Origin: Caldatribacterium sp964426875
GTDB taxonomy: Bacteria > Atribacterota > Atribacteria > Atribacterales > Caldatribacteriaceae
Direction: 5' to 3'
Length of the DNA stretch: 64,000 nt
Assembly (NCBI GenBank): GCA_964426875.1
Contig: CAYRSB010000006.1
Span: forward strand, 21,850-85,849
In this document: positions 1 to 8,109 of the stretch, in pieces
Layout: each line of letters starts with the position of its first letter
Numbering within the stretch: the stretch's first letter is position 1
Position numbers and translations under genes: made by a program
Notes under the pieces: model-generated
What the model saw: the letters and a program-made list of their open reading frames with translations, nothing else
Told to the model about the DNA's origin: nothing
Database searches by the model: none

Positions 1-242
1 TCCCGGGAAAGGGTCAATTTTCCATCACTAAAAGCTCCGGCTCCACCCCATCCACAAAGGAGTGAGCAGGGGGTACATTTCTGGCAAATACGGCTGTTTT
101 CCCGTGCCGGACAGAAACGCTTCTCAATGTTCCTTCCCCGGTCAAGTACAAGAACTCGAAGATTACTTCTCTCGGCCAGCTCAAGGGCAGCAAAAATACC
201 CGCTGGTCCCGCACCTACAACGATCACGTCATACCTTTTCAT
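1..242 (-). CDS. FAD-dependent oxidoreductase, N-terminal fragment cut by the window edge
   Basis: Reading the minus strand from the ATG at 242 gives an open frame that runs off the window after about 80 residues. It starts MKRYDVIVVGAGPAGIFAAL, a textbook FAD-binding Rossmann motif (GxGxxG at residues 10-15), followed by VLDRGRNIEKR and a Cys-rich stretch (residues 57-70, four Cys) before WGGAGAFSDGKL. That pattern belongs to the FAD-dependent dehydrogenase family of uncharacterised oxidoreductases. The start overlaps the stop of the upstream Gfo/Idh gene by 14 bases, so the two are translationally coupled. The rest of the gene is outside the window, so substrate cannot be said. Confidence 0.8.
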   Translation of the reverse strand, partial: MKRYDVIVVGAGPAGIFAALELAERSNLRVLVLDRGRNIEKRFCPARENSRICQKCTPCSLLCGWGGAGAFSDGKLTLSR

Positions 243-1179
243 CACTGCCACCCTGATGCTTCTTGATCTCCTCTAAAATGCGCAGAGCCACCTCCAGGGC
301 ATTCTTCCCCTCCTCAAGCCCCACAAGCGGCTTCTCACCGTTACGTACACAGCGGACAAAGTGCTCAAGCTCAAGTCGCAGCGGCTCTCCCTTTTGCATC
401 ATAGGTTTTTCAATGAGAAGCTGAGGAAGGGGCGAGGAAGCTTTCCGATAGACTGCCAACTCTTGCTCAAGGTAATCAATGGATATGAAGGAATCCACCT
501 GGGTGATCTCCATGCGACGAATCTTCTTCCGGGTAACCCTGCTTGCTGTGAGGCTTGCAATACAACCGTTCTGAAAAACGAGTTGCGCATTAGCAATATC
601 CTCCTGGCGAGAGAGGACAGAACATCCAAAGGCCGTCACTTTCACCACGCTGCTCCTCACAATGCTCATGACGATATCGATGTCATGAATCATGAGGTCC
701 AAAACCACACCAACATCGGTGTTCCGGTTCACATAGGGACCCATGCGGCAACAGTCAATGAATATGGGATTGTCTACAATTTTTGCCAGTTCCACGACGG
801 CAGAATTAAAGCGTTCGATGTGTCCGACCTGAAGGATAACATTTTTTTGTGCTGCCATCTCCATGAGCTCTTTCGCTTCCTCGAGAGTTGTTGTTACTGG
901 CTTTTCGATAAGAATATTCACGCCTTCTTCAATGAAATGGCCGGCGATGGTCCGATGGAGCACGGTGGGCACGGCAATGCTCACCGCATCGACTCTTCCG
1001 AAGAGATCCCGATAGTCAAAGAAAGGGGTGGTGGAATATCGACGGGCCACTTCCTTTGCCCGTTCTCGATTGATGTCCACGACACCGACGAGCTCTACTC
1101 CAGGAAGTTCAGAATAGACACGGGCGTGGTGTTGACCAAGATATCCTACTCCAACAACTCCCACCCTTACCGCTTTCAA
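229..1179 (-). CDS. Gfo/Idh/MocA oxidoreductase, GnnA-like (UDP-GlcNAc 3-dehydrogenase candidate)
   Basis: A 316-residue NAD(P)-dependent sugar dehydrogenase. Residues 6-14 form the nucleotide-binding GxGxxG (GVVGVGYLG), EKP at 92-94 is the family's catalytic Lys-Pro motif, GHIERFN near 119 and IHDIDI near 165 are typical of the WlbA/GnnA branch that acts on UDP-amino sugars. It lies 6 bases after a DegT-type aminotransferase. In Acidithiobacillus-type systems GnnA oxidises C3 of UDP-GlcNAc and GnnB transaminates it, giving a 2,3-diamino sugar for lipid A; the pairing here suggests the same job. Family membership is firm, the GnnA assignment is an inference from the pair. An alternative is another UDP-sugar 3-ketone pathway. 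Confidence 0.75.
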   Translation of the reverse strand: MKAVRVGVVGVGYLGQHHARVYSELPGVELVGVVDINRERAKEVARRYSTTPFFDYRDLFGRVDAVSIAVPTVLHRTIAGHFIEEGVNILIEKPVTTTLEEAKELMEMAAQKNVILQVGHIERFNSAVVELAKIVDNPIFIDCCRMGPYVNRNTDVGVVLDLMIHDIDIVMSIVRSSVVKVTAFGCSVLSRQEDIANAQLVFQNGCIASLTASRVTRKKIRRMEITQVDSFISIDYLEQELAVYRKASSPLPQLLIEKPMMQKGEPLRLELEHFVRCVRNGEKPLVGLEEGKNALEVALRILEEIKKHQGGSDEKV

Positions 1180-1185
1180 AACCCA

Positions 1186-2292
1186 TCACCTGCGCACCGG
1201 CACTCTCTGGAAGAATTCCCGCACCAGTCCCACAACCTTTTCCAAATCTTCCTGCCTGAGCTTTGGATGCACCGGTATTGATAATACCGCACGGGACAAG
1301 CTCTCCGCAACCGGAAAGGAATCATACCCATACTCCCTAAGGAAGGCCTGGCGGTTCAAGGGGAGAGGGTAATACACTTCACACCCCACTCCAGAGTCTC
1401 TGAGAAAACCCAAAAGTTCATCCCTTCTTTCACGTACCTTGAGGGTGTACTGGTGAAAGACCGGAACTGCTTGAGAAGGAACAAAGGGGGGTTCAACGTC
1501 CTCCATTTCTGAAAACACCCGAGAATACCAAGAGGCGTGGACCCGCCTCCTAGCGTTGTTATCTTCCAGCTTCAAGAGCTGTACCCTACCTATAGCAGCA
1601 GCAATGTCCGTCATACGAAAATTGTACCCCAGAATATCGTGATAGTACCTCTTTTTACTCCCATGGTTGATGAGCATTCGGCAGCGCTCGGCGATTTCAG
1701 GATTATCCGTTGTTACCATGCCGCCCTCTCCGGTCGTCATGTTCTTGGTGGGATAAAAACTGAAGACCCCAGCATCCCCAAATCCTCCCACCTTCTTTCC
1801 CCAGTACATTGCCCCATGGGCCTGGGCACAGTCTTCCACCAAGAATACACCAAACGTCTTTGCCACATCGAGGATCTCATCCATAGCACAGGGAACACCG
1901 TAGAGGTGGACAACAACAATGCCCTTTGCGCGAGGTTCCCTTCGAATGGCCTCCCAGAGTTTCTGGGGATCAAGATTACAGGTTTTCCAGTCGACATCGC
2001 AAAAAACCGGGACCCCCCCACAGTGGAGGATGGCGCTGGCCGTGGCCACAAAAGTGAAAGGCGTGGTAATAACCCTATCCCCTGGTCCCACCCCCAGGGC
2101 CTTAAGGGCTACAAAGAGAGCCGCAGTGCCACTGTTCGTAGCCACGGCTTCTTTTGTGCCTATGTACTGGGCAAATTCCTTCTCAAAACATTCGACCTCT
2201 TTCCCCTGGGCAAGTTGTCCTGATTCGAGGACTTTCAAAACCGCCCTCTTTTCTTCCTCCCCTATATCCGGTGTGCTTAATGGTATTTTCAT
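1186..2292 (-). CDS. DegT/DnrJ/EryC1/StrS aminotransferase, GnnB-like
   Basis: A 368-residue PLP-dependent sugar aminotransferase. The PLP lysine is K183 in FYPTKNMTTGEGG, the PLP-pyridine aspartate is D154 in VEDCAQAHG, and ATNSGTAALF near 51-60 is the usual phosphate-binding stretch. It would transfer an amino group to a keto nucleotide sugar, most simply the 3-keto product of the dehydrogenase directly downstream. The gene follows aroC after 15 bases and is probably in the same transcript as the aromatic genes. Length and motifs are normal for the family. Which nucleotide sugar is used cannot be read from the sequence. Confidence 0.8.
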   Translation of the reverse strand: MKIPLSTPDIGEEEKRAVLKVLESGQLAQGKEVECFEKEFAQYIGTKEAVATNSGTAALFVALKALGVGPGDRVITTPFTFVATASAILHCGGVPVFCDVDWKTCNLDPQKLWEAIRREPRAKGIVVVHLYGVPCAMDEILDVAKTFGVFLVEDCAQAHGAMYWGKKVGGFGDAGVFSFYPTKNMTTGEGGMVTTDNPEIAERCRMLINHGSKKRYYHDILGYNFRMTDIAAAIGRVQLLKLEDNNARRRVHASWYSRVFSEMEDVEPPFVPSQAVPVFHQYTLKVRERRDELLGFLRDSGVGCEVYYPLPLNRQAFLREYGYDSFPVAESLSRAVLSIPVHPKLRQEDLEKVVGLVREFFQRVPVRR

Positions 2293-2307
2293 AGAAATCC
2301 CATCCTT

Positions 2308-3480
2308 TCACTCCTTCCAGTGCTCGAGATACGCAACGTATGCCTGGAAACGTTCCAGAACTTCCGATACACTATCTCCGCCAAACTTTTCGGCATATGC
2401 ACAGGCCACAACCCAAGAAAGCATGGCTTCACCCACCACAAGGGCACGAGACACAGCACACACATCGGACCTCTCGTAACGAGCCACAGCATCTCCTTTT
2501 GAAATCACATCCACCGAATGGAGGCCTTGCCGGAGAGTAGGGATGGGTTTCATGGCACACCGAACCCATATGGCTTCCCCCGTGGAAATACCACCCTCAA
2601 TACCCCCGCTCCGGTTGGTTTTCCGATAAAAGGGGAAGGGAGAACGAGAGGCATCATACCAGATTTCATCGTGGACCTCACTTCCTAAAAGCTCGGCCGA
2701 ACGAAATCCTTCTCCAACCTCCACACCCTTCACTCCCGGAATACTCATAAGATAGAAAGCCAGAAGAGCATCCAAACGCCTGCAGTGTGCACTGTAACTC
2801 CCCAATCCCGGAACCACCCCCAGAGCCACAGCGATGAAAGTTCCTCCCAAGGTGTTTCCCTGTTCCACAGCTTTGAGGATTTGCCTCTCCATCTCTTCCG
2901 TCTTCTCCGGAGCAGAAAGAGGAGATAGATAAGCTCTCTGCAGGATTTCTTCCCACTGCCCACACTCCCAGGAAACCCGAACCCCTCCAATGCTTTCCAC
3001 AAACCCACCCACTTCAACACCAAAAAGGCGAAGGTATGTCTTGGCCATTGCACCGGCTATGCATCTTCCCACCGTCTCCCGCGCACTTGCCTGCTCAATC
3101 ACGTCTCGAATGTCATCAAAGCGGTATTTGACTACCCCTCCCAAGTCGGCGTGCCCTGGACGGGGAATGGTGACCGGTTCATAATCCGCGGGTCTCCGTC
3201 CCTCGGGATCCATCACCTTCTTCCACTTCTCGTACTCACTGTTCCTCACCAAGAAGGCCACAGGACCACCCAGGGTTTTCCTCCACCGTAGCCCTCCCAA
3301 AACTTCCACTTCATCCTCTTCGACACTCATCCGGGGACTGACCCCCACACCTTTTCTTCTCCGAGCAAGTTCCTTTTTTATAAACTCGAGATCGATCTCC
3401 AGCCCTGCAGGGAAACCGCTCACCAAGACCGAAATGCCCTTGCCATGAGATTCTCCCGCCGTGTGGAACTCAAGAACCAC
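2308..3480 (-). CDS. aroC: chorismate synthase
   Basis: Converts 5-enolpyruvylshikimate-3-phosphate to chorismate with reduced FMN, the last common step to Phe, Tyr and Trp. I chose the GTG at 3480 because family members begin a few residues before the hallmark TAGESHG, seen here at about residues 6-12; upstream in-frame sequence belongs to tyrA. This gives 390 residues, the usual size. Other family blocks present: GHADLGG, ASARETVGR, EKTEE, and the C-terminal MKPIPTLR. The start overlaps the end of tyrA by 11 bases, so translation is coupled. It belongs to the run rlmN-aroF-tyrA-aroC on the minus strand. Confidence 0.95.
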   Translation of the reverse strand: MVLEFHTAGESHGKGISVLVSGFPAGLEIDLEFIKKELARRRKGVGVSPRMSVEEDEVEVLGGLRWRKTLGGPVAFLVRNSEYEKWKKVMDPEGRRPADYEPVTIPRPGHADLGGVVKYRFDDIRDVIEQASARETVGRCIAGAMAKTYLRLFGVEVGGFVESIGGVRVSWECGQWEEILQRAYLSPLSAPEKTEEMERQILKAVEQGNTLGGTFIAVALGVVPGLGSYSAHCRRLDALLAFYLMSIPGVKGVEVGEGFRSAELLGSEVHDEIWYDASRSPFPFYRKTNRSGGIEGGISTGEAIWVRCAMKPIPTLRQGLHSVDVISKGDAVARYERSDVCAVSRALVVGEAMLSWVVACAYAEKFGGDSVSEVLERFQAYVAYLEHWKE

Positions 3481-4314
3481 TGTCCAGCTCCTTCCTGAAC
3501 AAGACCATGTGTTCAAGAAATTTTCGAATACCCTCCTCGTCCTGTTTCTCAAGGAGAATAAGGAATCGCTCGAGGTTCCTCCTGAACTCCAGGACAATCT
3601 CAGGCAACCTGCGATTCGTCAGAAAAACATCGACCCAAATCGAGGGAGAGGAACCAGCCACACGAGTCATATCCCTAAAGGAAGGACCTCCAAAAGATGC
3701 CGCGTCTTTTCGACAGGCCAGAGCAGTCTCCAGGAAAACGTTGGCAAGCACGTGAGGAAGATGGCTCACAACGGCACAAACCTCATCATGCTCCGCAGGG
3801 GTCAAAAAAAAACTCTCCCCCCGATTGTCGTTCCCAGTTCCTGAACGAGTTCCTTCGTCTCTTGAGGAAGGTCCTTTGGAACGACGAGAACTGGCATACC
3901 CCGAAAAAGCCCTGACTGCGCCCACTCTATACCTCCCTCCCTCGCCCCTCCCATGGGATGAAACCCAAGGTATTCAAAGTCAAGCTTTTCAGGGCGAATC
4001 TCCTTAAAAATCCATTCTTTCGAACTCCCCACGTCAAAGACTTTCGTACCTTCCCGAAGGAAAGGGCAAGCCAAAGAAAAGACCTTAGGGATTTCCCGGA
4101 CCGGTGTGGCTATAAAGAGAAGGTCGGCTTCCCTGGCCACCTCCTCAACGCTCCGGGCGAGGTCGTCCACCGCGCCCTTTTCCTTGGCCAGGAGGGCTGT
4201 CTTTCTTTCCCGATCGTACCCGATGATACACTTCTTTTTTGGCCACAAGGAAAAATCAAGGCCGAGTGATCCCCCTATGAGTCCAAGCCCCACAATGCCG
4301 ATGGTAAAGCCCAA
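3470..4314 (-). pseudogene. tyrA: prephenate dehydrogenase, split by a single-base frameshift in a T9 run
   Basis: The first frame (4314 down to the TGA at 3802) gives the NAD-binding half: IGIVGLGLIGGSLG at the start, ATPVREIP, DVGSSK and GFHPMGG. The second frame (to 3470) continues with SFFLTPAEHDEVCAVVSHLPH, the exact next block of the family, and the helical C-terminal domain. The break sits in nine consecutive T on the coding strand (positions 3804-3812), right before TGA; one extra T restores one continuous protein of about 280 residues, the normal length. It may be a sequencing or assembly error, a real mutation, or polymerase slippage on the T run. Flanking genes aroF and aroC are intact and tightly packed, which argues against simple decay. 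Confidence 0.85.
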
Positions 4315-4315
4315 G

Positions 4316-5332
4316 CTACATTCCCCTCCCCACGACTACAGCAAGCCTTCGAAGTTCCTCCATGAGAGACGCGAACTGGTCCGGATTGAGTGACTGGGGA
4401 CCATCAGAGAGTGCTTCGATAGGATTGGGGTGAACTTCCACAATGAGTCCATCGGCTCCGCAAGCGAGTGCAGCTAAACTCATGGGGGTGACAAGATCGC
4501 TTCTTCCGGTACCATGACTGGGATCCACAACGATGGGGAGATGACTCTTTTTCTTCACCAGGGGAATACAGCTCAAGTCCAGAGTATTTCTTGTGGAGGG
4601 CTCAAAGGTTCGAATGCCCCGCTCACACAGAACCACCTGGTAATTCCCCTGGGCAAGGATGTACTCTGCAGACATTAAGAGCTCGTCAACAGTGTTCATC
4701 ATCCCCCGTTTCAGAAGCACCGGCTTGCGCAGCCGACCTACCGCCTCAAGAAGCCTAAAGTTCTGCATATTCCGTGCCCCAACTTGAATCATATCGGCAT
4801 ATTCAGCCACCAGGGGCAACTCTTCAATGCCCAGGGCCTCGGTGACGAAAGGAAGACCAGTTTCCTCTCGGGCCTTGGCCAAAAGACGCAATCCTTCTTC
4901 TCCCAAGCCCTGAAAACTGTAAGGAGATGTCCGGGGTTTAAAGGCGCCACCTCGGAGAATCTTCGCTCCCGCCTCCTTGACCCGGTAAGCCGTTTCAAGA
5001 ATCTGCGACTCGGACTCGATAGCACAGGGTCCTGCCATGATTACAAATCTTCTCGGACCTATTTCCACATCCCCCACCCGTACAACGGTATCGGTCTCTC
5101 GAAATTCTCGACTCGTGAGTTTATAAGGCGTGAGGATGGGAATAACCCTTTCCACAAAGGGGAGAACGCCAATTTTCTCTTCAAGGTTCACCCCCCGCTC
5201 GTCTCCGATGGCACCAATGATGGTTCGTTCCACTCCTTGAGAGATGTGAACCCCAAAGCCAAGGCGCTTGAGTCGCCGCACAACTTCATCAATTTCCTGC
5301 TGCGTCGCACCGCTCTTCAAGACAATGATCAT
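4316..5332 (-). CDS. aroF: 3-deoxy-7-phosphoheptulonate synthase (DAHP synthase) with N-terminal regulatory domain
   Basis: Condenses phosphoenolpyruvate and erythrose-4-phosphate, the entry step to the shikimate pathway. The 338 residues comprise a ferredoxin-like domain (about 1-70), known in the Thermotoga-type enzyme to mediate Phe/Tyr feedback, and a TIM barrel with MAGPCAIES near 100, LRGGAFKPRTSPYSFQG, QVGARNMQNF, PVLLKRG and DPSHGTGR. All belong to the I-beta class of DAHP synthases. It ends one base before tyrA starts and follows rlmN after 3 bases, so the genes are one operon. Regulation by aromatic amino acids through the N-terminal domain is expected from the family, not seen here. 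Confidence 0.95.
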   Translation of the reverse strand: MIIVLKSGATQQEIDEVVRRLKRLGFGVHISQGVERTIIGAIGDERGVNLEEKIGVLPFVERVIPILTPYKLTSREFRETDTVVRVGDVEIGPRRFVIMAGPCAIESESQILETAYRVKEAGAKILRGGAFKPRTSPYSFQGLGEEGLRLLAKAREETGLPFVTEALGIEELPLVAEYADMIQVGARNMQNFRLLEAVGRLRKPVLLKRGMMNTVDELLMSAEYILAQGNYQVVLCERGIRTFEPSTRNTLDLSCIPLVKKKSHLPIVVDPSHGTGRSDLVTPMSLAALACGADGLIVEVHPNPIEALSDGPQSLNPDQFASLMEELRRLAVVVGRGM

Positions 5333-5335
5333 CGC

Positions 5336-6364
5336 CTATCCCCCCAAACCATGAATCCGATAAAGCTCCCCACAGGCAGCACGGATATCGTGCCCTCTTG
5401 ACTTCCTTAGGGTAACGGTTATACCCTCCTTACGCAAGAGCGTGGCAAAAATTTCAAGGCGCTTTGCCGAAGAGGGAAGAAAGGGAGTCCCGGGAACTCT
5501 ATTCCCCGGTATCAGATTCACATGGACCAAAAGGCCCCCAAGAAGCCCGGCCAGGGCCAGAGCATGTTCCTTCTCGTCGTTAACCTCCTGCCACAGGGTA
5601 TACTCTATCGTTACTCTCCGGCGAGTCAAACGCAGGTACTCCCTCAGAGCCCCAAGAAGTGCCTTCAATGGGTATGCCTTATTGATAGGAACAAGAAAGT
5701 TCCGCAGCTCATCAGAGGGAGCATGGAGGGAAAGGGCCAGATTGACCTCTGGCCAATCTCGAGCAAGCCGCACCATTCCCTTCGGTATACCCACCGTAGA
5801 GATGGTAATACGCCGAGAGCCAATTCCAAAACCGTCGGGGCTATTGAAAACTTGAAGAGCTTTGGTGAGCTCTTCATAGTTGAGAAGAGGCTCCCCCATG
5901 CCCATGAAAACAAGATGGGTAATTCTCCCCCCCTTCTGCTCCACAACCCAAAGCTCCTCCACGATTTCTTCGGCAGAAAGGGACCGCCGAAATCCCGCCC
6001 TGCCCGTGGCACAGAAAGGGCAACGTACCGGACAGCCTACCTGGGTGGAAAGACAGGCAGTACACCAGCTTCTCTGGGGGATGGTCACCACCTCTACCGA
6101 GTCCCCTCCTGAAAAACCGAGTAAAAACTTTTTTGTTCCATCCTGAGAATTCCAAATTTTGAGGATCTTAGAGGAACCCAGGGAGAAAGACAGAGAGAGT
6201 TTTTCTCGAAGAGGCAAAGGAATATCGCTCATCTCAAGGAAGGAAGCCACCTTTTTTCCATAGACCCAGTGCAGAATTTGCCTTGCCCTATAGGGTGACT
6301 CCCCCTCGCCCAAAAACCAGGGAACAAGGTCTGATGGAAGCATGCCGAGAATGTTTCTCTTCAT
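5336..6364 (-). CDS. rlmN: 23S rRNA (adenine2503-C2)-methyltransferase, radical SAM
   Basis: Methylates A2503 of 23S rRNA (and A37 of some tRNAs) by radical SAM chemistry. The CxxxCxxC cluster motif is in VGCPVRCPFCATG, the GEPLLNYE block binds SAM, STVGIPKGM is a family motif, and the C-terminal Cys of IRAACGEL is the second catalytic cysteine. I chose the ATG at 6364: GAGGAAG lies seven bases upstream, and the longer TTG start would place that ribosome site inside the gene. This gives 342 residues, normal size. It is the first gene of the aromatic operon and divergent from the dksA-like gene. Confidence 0.93.
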   Translation of the reverse strand: MKRNILGMLPSDLVPWFLGEGESPYRARQILHWVYGKKVASFLEMSDIPLPLREKLSLSFSLGSSKILKIWNSQDGTKKFLLGFSGGDSVEVVTIPQRSWCTACLSTQVGCPVRCPFCATGRAGFRRSLSAEEIVEELWVVEQKGGRITHLVFMGMGEPLLNYEELTKALQVFNSPDGFGIGSRRITISTVGIPKGMVRLARDWPEVNLALSLHAPSDELRNFLVPINKAYPLKALLGALREYLRLTRRRVTIEYTLWQEVNDEKEHALALAGLLGGLLVHVNLIPGNRVPGTPFLPSSAKRLEIFATLLRKEGITVTLRKSRGHDIRAACGELYRIHGLGG

Positions 6365-6410
6365 GCCACTCTTCCTCAAGCGCAGGGTAAAGAGAGCCCT
6401 TCTTGTGCAC

Positions 6411-6438
6411 TTGTAATTTTACAACACTCCCCTATAGT
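6411..6438 (+). promoter_or_regulatory. promoter of the TraR/DksA gene, with overlapping inverted repeat
   Basis: TTGTAA (6411-6416), 16 bases, TATAGT (6433-6438) lies 28 bases before the dksA-like start. The -35 box is one arm of the inverted repeat TTGTAA-TT-TTACAA (6411-6424). On the minus strand the same region offers TAAAAT as a -10 for rlmN. The repeat between two divergent genes is a candidate operator. Confidence 0.5.
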
Positions 6439-6466
6439 TTTAAAATATGAGTGGGAAGTGAGGCCA

Positions 6467-6823
6467 ATGAACGAAGAGCAAAAAAAGGAATTTCAAAAGA
6501 TGCTTCTTGAACTTCGAGAGAAAGCCATGAGGGCACTGGCCAAAAAGGCCCAGGACGTTCGAGAGCATGACCCTCACCGGGAATCGCTCGATGAAGCAGA
6601 CATGGGAAATGCTACCTTAACCATGGAACTCGAACTCTCCTCCTGGCAGAGTCTTTCTGAAACCCTGGAGATGATCGACAAGGCCCTGCGGAGAATCGAA
6701 GCGGATACCTACGATACCTGTGAGATATGCCGAAGGAAGATACCCCTTGAGCGACTGCGAGCTATACCCTATACTTCATACTGCGTAGACTGTCAGGCTA
6801 AACAGGAAGCCCAAAAAAGATAA
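6467..6823 (+). CDS. TraR/DksA-family zinc finger protein
   Basis: A 118-residue protein with a long N-terminal coiled-coil-like helix (about 1-80, rich in E, K, R, L) and a C4 zinc finger near the end: CEIC at about 85-88 and CVDC at about 106-109. This is the TraR/DksA architecture, which inserts into the secondary channel of RNA polymerase and modulates initiation. The coiled-coil tip bears DEADMGN, close to the acidic tip needed by DksA. GTG at 6458 is an alternative start; ATG at 6467 is preceded by GTGAGG at short spacing. It stands alone and ends at a strong bidirectional terminator. Whether it works with ppGpp cannot be said. Confidence 0.85.
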   Translation: MNEEQKKEFQKMLLELREKAMRALAKKAQDVREHDPHRESLDEADMGNATLTMELELSSWQSLSETLEMIDKALRRIEADTYDTCEICRRKIPLERLRAIPYTSYCVDCQAKQEAQKR

Positions 6824-6859
6824 AAGGCGAGTGGATTTTTCCTCTTCCACTCGCCTTTA
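6822..6859. terminator. bidirectional intrinsic terminator between dksA-like gene and speD
   Basis: A 13-bp stem AAAGGCGAGTGGA / TCCACTCGCCTTT with a 10-base loop, flanked by A and T runs on both strands. It separates two convergent genes and can end both transcripts. Confidence 0.85.
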
Positions 6860-6874
6860 TGCAAAGCCGGTGAG

Positions 6875-7327
6875 TCAAGTGTGCACCATTCCCTCCAGCA
6901 TCCCCAACCGTTCCTCGAGCACCAAAGGAACGGTAGAGTAAGGATCCTTGGGATACTCCACACCCCGATCGAACACCTGGCGCCGGAAGTCAACGAGCTG
7001 AAAGTACTCTACGAGCCCCTGTACTGCCTCATCCACATCAAAAGGCTTGCAAGAGAAAATGTCCACACTCACGTACCGTTTGGCAGGGAAGGTGTGAATG
7101 CTTATATGGCTTTCAGCGATGATGACAATGCCGGATATGCCACTTTCCTGGGGTGTAGCCCCGTGGTAGCGAAACACATAAGGTGGGGTGACTTTGGTCA
7201 TATGCATTCTCTCGGGAAATTCATCCAAAAATTCCCGAATGCGGTCCACATCGCCGATGATTGCCGGATCAGAGCTGTAGCCATCAAGAACAAGATGCAT
7301 CCCCACTTCTAAAGTTACTTTCTCCAT
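6875..7327 (-). CDS. speD: S-adenosylmethionine decarboxylase proenzyme
   Basis: Makes decarboxylated SAM, the aminopropyl donor for spermidine and longer polyamines. The 150-residue form is the prokaryotic class 1B enzyme; it self-cleaves at E72-S73 in IIAESHISIHTFP, where the serine becomes the pyruvoyl cofactor. Catalytic His/Cys residues follow (H78, C in IFSCKPF). I chose ATG 7327 because GGAGGGAGG lies seven bases upstream; the frame extends 9 codons further but without a ribosome site. It is preceded by a long structured leader with two terminator-like hairpins, so expression may be set by attenuation. No spermidine synthase gene is nearby. Confidence 0.95.
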   Translation of the reverse strand: MEKVTLEVGMHLVLDGYSSDPAIIGDVDRIREFLDEFPERMHMTKVTPPYVFRYHGATPQESGISGIVIIAESHISIHTFPAKRYVSVDIFSCKPFDVDEAVQGLVEYFQLVDFRRQVFDRGVEYPKDPYSTVPLVLEERLGMLEGMVHT

Positions 7328-7370
7328 GGCACATCCCTCCCTCCAAACTCTCAAGGGTTAAGAAGCAAAA

Positions 7371-7402
7371 TACCTATCCCTGGAATCACCCAGGGATAGA
7401 TA
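7371..7402 (-). terminator. terminator-like hairpin directly before speD
   Basis: On the minus strand CTATCCCTGG / CCAGGGATAG pairs over 10 bp with a 6-base loop and is followed by GTATTTTGC. It lies 44 bases before the speD start, inside the only transcript I can find for speD. It may be a second attenuator or a stabilising 5' structure. Confidence 0.55.
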
Positions 7403-7406
7403 CCCG

Positions 7407-7639
7407 GCAAAAACAATGGCCACGGCACATTGCCGCACCGTGACCATTGTTCTATTCACTTCCCAAGGACAGAAGGAACACCTTTTTCAACTCACTATTC
7501 ATCGGTGCTCCCCCTTTCTTACGACGGGGGGCACTTCCCGTCAGGGAAGGAGCAATCCCCTGACTAGGACCAAGGAGAACACACACCGGCGTTTCTCAAC
7601 GCCTTTTAGAAGCTCCCATTCCACCCCCTTAAGTTTTCG
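7407..7639 (-). ncRNA. structured leader or stand-alone small RNA upstream of speD, ending in an intrinsic terminator
   Basis: A strong promoter at 7646-7673 predicts a start near 7639. The next 190 bases hold a hairpin with GGCGTT/AACGCC arms, nested G/C-rich arms (CAGGG/CCCTG; TGCCCCCC/GGGGGAGCA) and ends that can pair (ACTTAAGG near the 5' end with CCTT-GGG-AAGT near the 3' end). A long stem (7413-7427 with 7431-7450) plus five T closes it: a good terminator. No protein frame explains it. It is either a speD leader under attenuation or an independent RNA; the long-rod shape with internal bubbles would also fit 6S RNA. It lacks the SAM-I core, so I do not name a class. Confidence 0.5.
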
Positions 7640-8109
7640 CAGGTTATTATATATCTTTCCCCTGAGATGTCAATGATGTAAGGGAGTAAATTCTCTAAAA
7701 ATCACACCCCAGAAAAAGAGCTGAATCCCCCATCTACTGGGACAACCACACCGGTTATAAAACTTGAGGCTGGGGAGAGGAGCCACAAAACGGTACTCAA
7801 AAGATCCCGAGGTTCCCCAAATCTCCCACAGGGAGTATGGGCAAGGATTGCCTGTCCCCTGGGAGTCAAAGAACCATCCTCGTTGTAAAGGAGATAGTAG
7901 TTCTGCTTGGTAACGAAAAACCCTGGAGCTAAAGCATTCACTCGTACCTTGGGAGTGTATTCCCGGGCAATGTACACTGCCAACCACTGGGTGAAATTGC
8001 TCACTGCAGCCTTGGCTGCCGAATACCCTACCACCCGGGTAAGAGGACGAATGGCAGCCATAGAGGAGAAGTTGATAATACTTCCTCCTTCCGGGTTTTC
8101 GATCATCAA
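7629..8109. repeat. 481-bp perfect direct repeat, copy 1
   Basis: Bases 7629-8109 match 13542-14022 without a difference that I can see. The unit contains a complete minus-strand promoter and the last 135 or so codons of an SDR gene. It ends at GATCATCAA inside the SDR genes and at TTAAGTTTTC beyond the promoter. Sequence outside the unit is unrelated. Confidence 0.95.
7646..7673 (-). promoter_or_regulatory. strong sigma-70 promoter, repeat copy 1 (drives the speD leader)
   Basis: TTGACA (7673-7668), 16 bases, TATAAT (7651-7646) on the minus strand: both boxes are exact consensus. It lies inside the 481-bp repeat, so the same promoter occurs at 13559-13586. Confidence 0.8.

Noticed and set aside
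7400..7640. SAM-I, SAM-II or S-adenosylhomocysteine riboswitch before speD
   Set aside because: The conserved cores of these aptamers (for SAM-I the GAGGGA...GCAACC and the kink-turn) are not present, so I leave the class open.
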